Assembly: GCF_002188465.1 (NCBI RefSeq)
Contig: NZ_NINW01000041.1
Span: 173,332 to 237,331, forward strand
Direction: 5' to 3'
Length of the DNA stretch: 64,000 nt
DNA from: Pigmentiphaga sp. NML080357
GTDB lineage: Bacteria > Pseudomonadota > Gammaproteobacteria > Burkholderiales > Burkholderiaceae_B
Positions 7,674 to 15,247 of the stretch are shown one piece after another. Numbering within the stretch: the first letter of the stretch is position 1; each line of letters starts with the position of its first letter. Both the position numbers and the translations under genes were made by a program. A model generated the notes under the pieces. The model had not been told where the DNA came from and did not search any database. It saw only the letters and a program-made list of their open reading frames with translations.

Positions 7674-8651
7674 ATGGTCTCGATTGTCCGCGCGGGATGC
7701 TTTCTGCTGGCCACGGCCGGCATGCTGCCTGGATGGGCGCCGGCGCAGGCCTCTTATCCCGCCCGGCCCTTGACCCTGGTCGTGCCCTTTCCCGCCGGCG
7801 GCCCTACCGACCTCATCGCCCGCGTGCTGAGCACGAAGCTGTCCGAGTCGCTCGGCCAGCCGGTGGCGGTGGAGAATCGCCCCGGTGCGACGGGCAACAT
7901 CGGCGCGGCCCACGTCGCCCGCGCCCGGCCCGACGGCTATACGCTGCTGCTCGGCACCAACAACACGCACGGCGGCAATCCCGCGCTCTACAAGTCGACC
8001 GGCTACGACGCCATCAAGGATTTCCGCCCCATCGGCCAGATCGCCTACCAGCGGAACAGCCTCGTGGCATCGCCCGATGCGCCCTTTGCCACGGTTGCAC
8101 AATTGGTGGAACGCGCGCGCACCCGGCCCGAGGCAATACGGTTCGCCTCGCTGGGCAACGGCAGCGGAGCCCACGTCGCCGGCGAATTGCTGCAGCTCGC
8201 CTCGCATACCCGCATGACGCACGTCCCCTACAAGGGCGTCGCGCCGGCGCTGCTGGACTTGATGCGCGGCGAAGTGGACATCATGTACGTCGGGCTGCCG
8301 AGCTCGCTGCCCTTGCTGCGCGCGGGCAAGCTCAAGGCCTTGGCCGTGGACGGCGGGCAGCGGTCGGAAGACCTCCCCGACGTGCCGACCTTGGCGGAGT
8401 CGGGATTTCCCGGCATAGAGATCGAACCGTGGTACGGGCTGCTGGCACCTGCCGGCACGCCCGACGCGGTCGTCCGGCGCTTGAGCCGTGAAACCCTCAA
8501 GGCCTTGGACGACCCCGCCCTGCGCAAGCAATTCCTCGATGCCGGCTTCCACATCCGCGGCTCGACGCCTGAGGAATTCGAACGATTCATCCGCGGCGAA
8601 CTGGCGCAATGGGCGCAGCGAATCCGGCTGTCCGGCGCCCGGGCGGACTAG
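7674..8651 (+). CDS. Bug-family (TctC) periplasmic substrate-binding protein
   Basis: A 325-residue receptor. The start at 7674 is preceded by AAGGATGGA and begins directly at a typical signal peptide ending near APAQASYPARP; longer in-frame extensions would bury it. Core motifs are VVPFPAGGPTDLIAR, RPDGYTLLLGTNNTH, MTHVPYKGVAPALLD and LLAPAGTPDAVV. It heads a rightward operon followed after 52 bases by an isopenicillin-N-synthase-like dioxygenase and then a small DUF1330 protein, so its ligand is probably the dioxygenase substrate. Confidence 0.9.
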   Translation: MVSIVRAGCFLLATAGMLPGWAPAQASYPARPLTLVVPFPAGGPTDLIARVLSTKLSESLGQPVAVENRPGATGNIGAAHVARARPDGYTLLLGTNNTHGGNPALYKSTGYDAIKDFRPIGQIAYQRNSLVASPDAPFATVAQLVERARTRPEAIRFASLGNGSGAHVAGELLQLASHTRMTHVPYKGVAPALLDLMRGEVDIMYVGLPSSLPLLRAGKLKALAVDGGQRSEDLPDVPTLAESGFPGIEIEPWYGLLAPAGTPDAVVRRLSRETLKALDDPALRKQFLDAGFHIRGSTPEEFERFIRGELAQWAQRIRLSGARAD

Positions 8652-8703
8652 GACTCCGCGCATCCTCATTGCCCAAGCGGCTTCACTCCACTGGGAGACA
8701 TCC

Positions 8704-9723
8704 ATGGCCTTACCTCTATCCAAGCAGATATCCACGGCGGAAGTGCCCGTGGTCGACCTGGCCCCCATGCACGACGGCACGCCGCAGGAAAAGGCCCGCC
8801 TGGCCGCGCACATGGCCGAGGTCTGCCGGGACATCGGCTTCTTCTATGTCGTCAACCATGGCTTGACGCCGTCCGACATGCAGGCGCCGTTCGAGGCCGC
8901 CCGGCGCTTCTTCGCGCAGCCTGCCGAGCGCAAACAGGCGATCGCCATGGCGAACTCGCGCGACTACCGCGGCTACCTGCCGATGAAGACGCTCGGCGAC
9001 GACCCCTCGCTGAAAGGCAATATCCACGAAGCCTTCCATTTCTATCTCGAACGCGATGCGGCCCATCCTTCCGTCGCCGATGCCAAGCCGCTGCGCGGAC
9101 CGAACCAGTGGCCCGGCGATCTGCCGGGCTTTCGCGATGCGCTGTTGCGCTACTACGAGCAGGTCGACGCACTGGCCTACCGCATGCTGGGACTGTTCGA
9201 GCAAGGGCTGGGCCTGCCGGAAGGCGGGCTGCGCCGCTACTTCAACGACCCCATGACCATGATCCGCCTGCTGCACTATCCCCCCCAGCAGCCGACGGAC
9301 TCGGGCGAACACATCGGCGTTCGCCCTCACACCGACAACGGCGCTTTCACCATTCTTTCGCAGGACGATGTGGGCGGACTGGAGATCCTCGGCCGCAGCG
9401 GCGACTGGATCGCCGTCCCGCCCATCCCCGGCAGCTTCGTGATCAACCTGGGGGAAATGATGAAGCTGTGGAGCGACGGCATTTTCCTGGCGACCCCGCA
9501 CCGCGTGGTCAACCGGTCGGGACTGGAGCGCTATTCCGTGCCGTACTTCCTGATGCCCGACTACGACACGCGCATCGAGCCGCTGGTGAAGAACTCCGGC
9601 GAATTCAATGAACCCGTGCTCCACAACACCATCGCCCGTGGCCAGCAATTGAGCTGCGGCGAGATACTCGGCGCGGTCTGGCAGCGCATCTGGCCCAGCC
9701 TGGATCGCCAGCGCGTCGACTAG
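8704..9723 (+). CDS. Isopenicillin N synthase-like 2-oxoglutarate/Fe(II) dioxygenase
   Basis: A 339-residue enzyme with the N-terminal DIOX_N-type region (EVPVVDLAPM, CRDIGFFYVVNHGL) and the catalytic 2OG-Fe(II) double-stranded beta-helix. The iron ligands are H209 and D211 (RPHTDNGAF) and H266 (TPHRVVN); the 2-oxoglutarate-binding R-x-S is RYSVPYF about residue 276. A GGGAGA ribosome-binding site precedes the ATG. It sits in an operon with a Bug receptor and a DUF1330 protein. Bacterial members oxidise small molecules, but sequence alone does not give the substrate. It is unrelated in subfamily to the two TauD-type dioxygenases nearby, so the island has three separate 2OG-type oxygenases. 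Confidence 0.88.
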   Translation: MALPLSKQISTAEVPVVDLAPMHDGTPQEKARLAAHMAEVCRDIGFFYVVNHGLTPSDMQAPFEAARRFFAQPAERKQAIAMANSRDYRGYLPMKTLGDDPSLKGNIHEAFHFYLERDAAHPSVADAKPLRGPNQWPGDLPGFRDALLRYYEQVDALAYRMLGLFEQGLGLPEGGLRRYFNDPMTMIRLLHYPPQQPTDSGEHIGVRPHTDNGAFTILSQDDVGGLEILGRSGDWIAVPPIPGSFVINLGEMMKLWSDGIFLATPHRVVNRSGLERYSVPYFLMPDYDTRIEPLVKNSGEFNEPVLHNTIARGQQLSCGEILGAVWQRIWPSLDRQRVD

Positions 9724-9814
9724 GCATGGTGCATTCCCCAACCGCATTCCCCGGCGCCGGCCTGCGTCCGCACCACGGCCGCGCCGGACCACACCCATTT
9801 ATCGCGAGGTATTG

Positions 9815-10126
9815 ATGAGCTGCTATCTGATCAGTGAAATCGAATGGCTGGACACCGAACCCATGAAGCGCTACCTGCCGCTGGTGGAACTGTCCAAGCA
9901 GAAATACGGCGGACGCTATCTGGTGCGCGGCGGCAATCCCCGGCTGTTGGAAGGCGAAGGCAACGTCAGGCGCATGGTGGTCACCGAGTTCGATTCGGTC
10001 GAACAGGCCATGCGGTGGTGGAACTCTCCGGAATACGCGGAGGCCAAGGCCATACGCCAGCCTGTGACCAGATGCCGCGTCGTGCTCGTCGACGGGGACA
10101 TCGAACGCGAGCTGCCTGCGGCGTGA
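9815..10126 (+). CDS. DUF1330-family small protein
   Basis: A 103-residue protein with the dimeric alpha/beta-barrel signature of DUF1330: YLVRGGNPRLLEG and the conserved FDSVEQAMRWWNSPEYAEAK. The family has no established general function, although some members sit in catabolic operons. A TTG lies directly before the ATG; I prefer the ATG at 9815, which follows a GAGGT ribosome-binding site. It is the third gene of the Bug-dioxygenase operon and converges on the Bug gene ending at 10189. Confidence 0.82.
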   Translation: MSCYLISEIEWLDTEPMKRYLPLVELSKQKYGGRYLVRGGNPRLLEGEGNVRRMVVTEFDSVEQAMRWWNSPEYAEAKAIRQPVTRCRVVLVDGDIERELPAA

Positions 10127-10188
10127 TGGCCGCGGCCCGCCGGGCGGATCGGGACCCGGCGGCGCCCTCGTGGACGGACCTCAATGAT

Positions 10189-11178
10189 TCAATCGATGCG
10201 CAGGTTGCCGCTGCGGATGAGGTTGCGCCACTTTTCCGTTTCCTTGCGCACTCGCTCCCGCGCCGAGGAAGCATCGGTGGATACGGGCAGCACGCCGGCC
10301 GCGCGCATGCGCTCCTGGACTTCGGGCTGCGACATCTTGGCGGCGAGCTTGCTGGAGAGCGCCTCGACGATGGCGGCGGGCGTACCCGCCGGCGCGAATA
10401 CCCCGAACCAGCCGCCGCTTTCCACGCCCTTCAATCCCTGTTCGTCCAGCGTGGGCACCGCCGGCACGAGGGGATTGCGCTGCAAGGCGGCGATGCCGAG
10501 CGGCTTGAGCCGGCCGGCCTCCAGGAACGGCAGGATGGCCGAGACGTCGGCCGCCACGACCGGGACGTGGCCGGCCACCACGTCCGCGATGGCCGGTCCC
10601 GTGCCCTTGTAGGGCACGTGGGCGAGGACAATGCCCGCCTCTTTTTCCAGCAGGTGCAGTGCCAGGTCGTCGGGCGTCCCCGCCCCGCCGGCAGCGGCCG
10701 CCAGCGGCACCCGCTGTTCCCGTGCATAGCGGATGAAGCCCGGCATGTCGCTCACCGGCACCTTGGGATTGACGGCGAAGATGTGGACGCCGGTGGCCAC
10801 CACACTGATGGGGACCAGATCGCGCTCCGGATCGTAACCTACGTCGGCCTTCATGGACGGCAGGATGGAAATCGTCGCAGTCGATCCGACCAATAGCGTG
10901 TAGCCGTCGGCCGCGGCATGGATGGCCGCCTGGGTCCCCACCGTTCCCGATCCGCCGGGGCGATTGTCCACGTAGACGTTCTGGCCAACCGCTTCTCCCA
11001 TCGACTTTGCCACCAGGCGCCCGATGACATCCACCGGGCCTCCGGGCGCATACGGCACGATCAGGCGTATGGGACGGGCCGGGTAGGGTTCCGCGCCCGA
11101 GACGGGCCCGGCGGCAAGCGCTCCCGCCGAGGCCAGGACAGTGACGAACAGCCTTCTTGCCGCATCGATCGAACGCAT
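10189..11178 (-). CDS. Bug-family (TctC) periplasmic substrate-binding protein
   Basis: A 329-residue receptor, with a signal peptide to about residue 28 (PVSGAEPYPARP) and motifs IVPYAPGGPVDVIGR, ADGYTLLVGSTATISILP, LAHVPYKGTGPAIADV and GGWFGVFAPAGTP. It is the third gene of a leftward operon, 46 bases after a TauD-type dioxygenase, which itself follows another Bug gene. Two receptors around one oxygenase is unusual and suggests either redundancy or two related ligands. Confidence 0.9.
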   Translation of the reverse strand: MRSIDAARRLFVTVLASAGALAAGPVSGAEPYPARPIRLIVPYAPGGPVDVIGRLVAKSMGEAVGQNVYVDNRPGGSGTVGTQAAIHAAADGYTLLVGSTATISILPSMKADVGYDPERDLVPISVVATGVHIFAVNPKVPVSDMPGFIRYAREQRVPLAAAAGGAGTPDDLALHLLEKEAGIVLAHVPYKGTGPAIADVVAGHVPVVAADVSAILPFLEAGRLKPLGIAALQRNPLVPAVPTLDEQGLKGVESGGWFGVFAPAGTPAAIVEALSSKLAAKMSQPEVQERMRAAGVLPVSTDASSARERVRKETEKWRNLIRSGNLRID

Positions 11179-11224
11179 TTCACGCTCCGCATGGGGAATG
11201 TGGGGGAAAGACGGCCTGGGCGGT

Positions 11225-12244
11225 TCATCCGCCGAAAGCCACCTCGGTAAGCTGCCCCAGGCCGTAGCCGTTGTGCTGGGGAAAATCGGCCGCCAGCGGC
11301 CGCCTGCGCCGGCAGGTCAACCACAGGCGCAGCATGTGTCGCCGTCGGTCCGGTTCGGGCCAGTCTTCGAAATGCGTGCGGGAGTGGAGAATCGTGTAGT
11401 TATTGCATAGCTGCATGTCCCCGGGCTGCAGGTCCATGTCGATATGGAAACGGGGATCGGCGGCCAGGCGATCGAGGCAGTCCAGCGCCTCGCGCTCGAG
11501 GGCCGTCAGCGTCGTGCCGGTTCGAGTGCATGCCGCCTCGATCTGCGCCCGGACGTAGCGGCAGCTCACGACGCCGTCCCGCTGGCCGAATACGGGAACG
11601 CGCGTGGCGGTGACCGGATCGTCGGTCATGGCGGCCTCGCGTTTGATGTAGTGAAAGCCGCGATACAGGACAGGCAGGAATTCCGGATGACGCTCGCGGA
11701 TCTCGTTGTGCAATGCCAGCGCGCTGACGATGCTGCTCCGGCCGCCGGCCTTGGCGCGGCGCAGGCACATCAGCCCGACCAGGTCGCAGCCGTCGGTATG
11801 GAAAGGCAGGTGCGCGTTGGTTTCGTAGCCGCGCACGTCGAGGTTGCCGAATGTGCGTCCGTAGTCTTTCACGTGGCCCATCAATTCGCCCCTGGGATTC
11901 TGCGTGACGGGCAGGCCCAGGTAAGTGCCGATGCCCCAGAAGACCGCCTCGACGTCCTCGGGCGCGTAGTCCTGCGCCGGAAAACCCCGGACCACGACGA
12001 ATCCGCGCCCGTTTTCGATCTCCTCGGACCACCGCGCGAGCCTGGCCGCCAGCCTGGGCAGCGGAAACGTCTCCCGTCCGATGCGCGGGAGGTCGAGCTC
12101 CAGGGCGCGGACGTTGCGCAAGGCCGCATCCAGTTCCTGGAGGTCCCGCTCATCCAGGTGGTGAATCCAATCGTCTTCACGCTCGAGATCGGCGCCTTTC
12201 CACGCCGCGGGATGATCGATGGGCTGCAGGTAGACATCGGACAT
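11225..12244 (-). CDS. TauD/TfdA-family 2-oxoglutarate-dependent dioxygenase (paralogue)
   Basis: A 339-residue dioxygenase closely related along its whole length to the enzyme at 4607-5611. It keeps the iron-binding H-x-D in PFHTDGCD, the distal histidine in NNYTILHSRTHF and the 2-oxoglutarate arginine in RHMLRLWL. The ATG at 12244 has GGAGCC upstream; an earlier in-frame start adds an unrelated arginine-rich tail. Unlike its paralogue it has no aldolase partner and is instead flanked by Bug genes on both sides of the same operon. Long shared segments imply duplication within the island and perhaps different substrate ranges. Confidence 0.85.
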   Translation of the reverse strand: MSDVYLQPIDHPAAWKGADLEREDDWIHHLDERDLQELDAALRNVRALELDLPRIGRETFPLPRLAARLARWSEEIENGRGFVVVRGFPAQDYAPEDVEAVFWGIGTYLGLPVTQNPRGELMGHVKDYGRTFGNLDVRGYETNAHLPFHTDGCDLVGLMCLRRAKAGGRSSIVSALALHNEIRERHPEFLPVLYRGFHYIKREAAMTDDPVTATRVPVFGQRDGVVSCRYVRAQIEAACTRTGTTLTALEREALDCLDRLAADPRFHIDMDLQPGDMQLCNNYTILHSRTHFEDWPEPDRRRHMLRLWLTCRRRRPLAADFPQHNGYGLGQLTEVAFGG

Positions 12245-12279
12245 GAAACAGGCTCCATAGATGGCGGACAGCCGCCGGC

Positions 12280-13263
12280 TCACTCGGACGGCTTGATGCC
12301 GAACTCGGCCACCGCGCGCCGCCATTTCAGGCTTTCATCTTTGACGTGCGCGGCAAACTCGGCACGGCCGCTGCCGGTGGCCGTTACCCCTACGCCGGCG
12401 AGTTTGGCCTTCACTTCCGGGTCGGACACCGCGCGCCGCACCTCTTCGGCCAGGCGGTCGAGCACGGCCTCCGGCGTTCCGGCCTTGGCGAACACACCGA
12501 ACCAGCCGCCGCTCTCGAACCCCGGCAACCCCTGCTCGGCCACGGTCGGCAGATCGGGCAGGACCGGGCTGCGCCGCGGCGAGGCGATGCCGATGGCGCG
12601 CAGATGGCCGCTTTCCAGAAACGGCAGCGCCGCGGCCAGCTCCACCACCATGAACTGGATCACGCCGCTTGCGAGATCGTTCAGGGCCGGTCCGCTCCCC
12701 CGATAGGACACCCGTTGCAATTGGAGGCCGGTATCGCGGGCGAAGATGTAGCCGGCCAGATCCTGCGGCGAACCGAGGAAGGTGCCGAAGCTGACCGGTG
12801 TGCGCTGCGCCTTGGCGAAGGCGACGAACTCGCGCACGTTGTTTGCCGGCGTCTTGCTGTTGATCACCAGCACGTGCGGACCGGTCGCCACCAGGCCGAC
12901 CGGCGCGAGATCTCGCCCCACGTCGTACTGGATGGCGGGCGAGATATTCGGAAGGATGGAAATCGGCGTGGGCGATCCCATCAACAGCAGATAGCCGTCC
13001 GGGGCGGACTTGGCGACGACCTGGGTTCCGATCGCGCCCGACGCGCCGGACCGGTTCTCGACCACCACGGGCTGGCCCAGCCCGGCGCCCAGCTTCTGCG
13101 CCACCACCCGACCGATGATGTCGAGCGAGCCGCCGGGCGGATAAGGCACGACCAGGCGCACGGGCTTGTCGGGATAGGGTGCATCCCCCGCCGCCGCAAG
13201 CCCCGACACCGCCACGCAGGCCCAGGCGGCACACGCACCTACCCACCATCCGTACAGACGCAT
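12280..13263 (-). CDS. Bug-family (TctC) periplasmic substrate-binding protein
   Basis: A 327-residue receptor that starts at 13263 after GGGGAGAAA. Signal peptide to about residue 26, then VVPYPPGGSLDIIGR, APDGYLLLMGSPTPISILP and SGGWFGVFAKAGTP. It is the first gene of the leftward Bug-TauD-Bug operon. A promoter region at 13264-13370 holds repeats related to other island sites. The HVPYKG motif seen in most relatives is altered to RVSYRGSGPALNDL, which may affect ligand contacts. Confidence 0.9.
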   Translation of the reverse strand: MRLYGWWVGACAAWACVAVSGLAAAGDAPYPDKPVRLVVPYPPGGSLDIIGRVVAQKLGAGLGQPVVVENRSGASGAIGTQVVAKSAPDGYLLLMGSPTPISILPNISPAIQYDVGRDLAPVGLVATGPHVLVINSKTPANNVREFVAFAKAQRTPVSFGTFLGSPQDLAGYIFARDTGLQLQRVSYRGSGPALNDLASGVIQFMVVELAAALPFLESGHLRAIGIASPRRSPVLPDLPTVAEQGLPGFESGGWFGVFAKAGTPEAVLDRLAEEVRRAVSDPEVKAKLAGVGVTATGSGRAEFAAHVKDESLKWRRAVAEFGIKPSE

Positions 13264-13342
13264 AGGTTTCTCCCCGAAAGCGCAGGCACGGCGGTATCGC
13301 CGGCAGCCGGATATATCGCACAAAAGGCGATTATATGAATAT

Positions 13343-13364
13343 GGTACTCAAATTACATACTTGA
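13343..13364. promoter_or_regulatory. Operator-like repeats upstream of the Bug-TauD-Bug operon
   Basis: TACTCAA (13345-13351) and TACTTGA (13358-13364) lie close together, and TCAA/TTGA ends frame an inverted repeat. ACATACTTGA at 13355-13364 repeats exactly at 1179-1188. TACTCAAA also occurs in the palindrome by the LysR gene at 52130. The position is 80-100 bases upstream of the Bug start at 13263. Confidence 0.4.
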
Positions 13365-13486
13365 TTGAAAGCAGTCAACCGTTTTCTGCGCACGTAACGG
13401 CGGCGCGCGTGCCGGAGGGCGGAGCACGGGAAGCGTTGGGGTGGCCTCGCGCCGTGGCCAGGCGCGAGGCGGAAGGGAAAGGCGGC

Positions 13487-14329
13487 TCAGCGCTGGCGCG
13501 ACATCTCGGCCGCCTCGGCCTGCAGGCAGTCGATCAGCGCGAGCATGTTGGGAGAAGGGTCGAGGCTCGGGTGGCGAAGGATACCGATCGGCCCGAAGAC
13601 CGGGGGCAGTTCCATTTCCAGGATGGAAAGCCGGTGGCGGCGAGCATGATAGGCAGCGACCGACCGCGGCACCACAGACAAGGCCTGGCTGCTGTCCATC
13701 AGGACCATGTTGTTGACGACCGAAGCCGACTCGATCCGCGACGATGGACGAATGCCCTGGCGCTGGAACAGCATGTCCAGGCCGGCGCGCACCGGACTGC
13801 CCTGCGGCGGCATGATCCACGGATAAGCCGCGAGCGCCTTCCATGAAAGTTTTCGCCGCGCCGCCAGCGGATGATCGGCGGAACTGCAGACGCACATCGG
13901 CTCTTCGCACAGGATCTGCTGCACGAGTTCCTGTCCGCCGGCCCGTGCGCCCAGCCGTGCCACCACGAGGTCCAGCTTGCGGGTTTCGAGGTCGGGCAGG
14001 AGCGCCTCGATCGATCCTTCGCGTACCAGGACGTTCACGCCGGCGGCTCGCTGTTCGAACCGCAGCAGCGCATGCGGCACGAGATACGCGGCGGACGACG
14101 AGTTGATGCCGATGGCGATGGTCTCGATGCCCAGGCCGCCCGGCTCCGACCATTCCCGCCCCATGCGTTCGAGATCGCCCAGGACCCAGCGGGCATGCCT
14201 GATCATCGAGACGCCATGGTCAGTGGGAAAAGTTCCCTTGGACGTGCGGTCGAACAGCCGGACGCCAAGCATGTCCTCCAGTTCGGCCACCATCCGGGAC
14301 ACGGCCGGCTGAGTGGTGGCCAGGCGGCG
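13487..14329 (-). pseudogene. LysR-family regulator lacking its N-terminus
   Basis: About 280 codons remain of a LysR-type regulator. The effector-binding domain is complete, but the winged helix-turn-helix begins abruptly at RRLATTQPAVSRMVAELE, so the first 15-25 residues, including the first helix and the start codon, are missing. Reading upstream in the same frame leads straight into the antisense of a Bug gene. LysR genes of this kind are normally divergent from the gene they control with a promoter region between; here that region and both 5' ends have gone. Without the first helix it should not bind DNA normally. An internal methionine could only yield a protein without the DNA-binding domain. 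Confidence 0.75.
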
Positions 14330-14335
14330 CCCGGC

Positions 14336-15247
14336 GCGCGAGCCGCCTATCCGGATCGTCCCGTAACCCTCGTCGTGCCCTCGGTGCCCGGCGGGGCCGC
14401 CGACATGGTGGGGCGGCTGGTCGCCGAAAGCCTGGGCAAGGCGTGGAACGTGCCCGTCATCGTCGAAAACAAGCCGGGCGGCGCAACCATCATCGGCACC
14501 CAGGCGGTGATCAAGGCCCCGCCCGACGGCTACACCCTGCTGCTGGGCATCGACGCCTCGTTCATCGCCGTTCCCTATCTGATGGACCGGATGCCGTACC
14601 AGCCGCGCAAGGATCTGGAGCCCATCTCCACGGTATCCACGTTGCGCTACGTGCTCGTCGCCTCGCCCTCCGCGCCGTTCAAATCGGTCGAGCAGGTGCT
14701 CGACCAGGCCCGCGCCCGTCCCGAGACGATTACCTATGCCAGCGGCGGCGAAGGATCCACGCACCACCTGGGCATGGAACTGTTCGCCCAGGAAGCCGGA
14801 GTCTCTTTCAAGCACGTGCCGTACAAGGCGGCGCCGCAAGGTTTCGTGGACGTCATGGGCGGACACGTCGACATGATGTTCCTGGCCGCCAGCACCGCCA
14901 TCCAGCCGGTCAGGACCGGCAAGGTCCAGGGGCTGGCCAACACTTCCGCCACGCCCATTCCCGACCTGCCCGAGCTCCCCATGCTCAAGGACAAGGTGCA
15001 AGGCTTCACGTTCGATAGCTGGTTCGGGCTGTTCGCGCCCGCCGGCACTCCAGCCTCGGTCATCGAGACCTTGAACGCCTCGGTAAGAACCGTGCTGCAA
15101 AGCGCCCACGTCCGCGAGAAGCTCCAGGCCCAGGGGCTGGCCGCGGGCGACGGCGGTCCGCAGGGGCTGCGCGACCGCATTGCCGGCGACACGCGCCGGC
15201 TCGCACCCGTCATCGCCAAGATCAAGAGCCTGCAGGGCAAGCCATGA
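14336..15247 (+). pseudogene. Bug-family substrate-binding protein lacking its signal peptide
   Basis: The mature part of a Bug receptor starts at about AAYPDRPVTLVVP and is intact to the stop, with APPDGYTLLLGID, FKHVPYKAAPQG and LFAPAGTPASVIE. No start codon with a signal peptide is present: upstream sequence is the antisense strand of the truncated lysR gene. The junction lies at about 14327-14338. Translation could begin only far inside lysR and the product would not be exported, so it is almost certainly inactive. The stop overlaps the start of the sulfatase gene (ATGA), so loss of this promoter may also silence the sulfatase. Confidence 0.75.
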
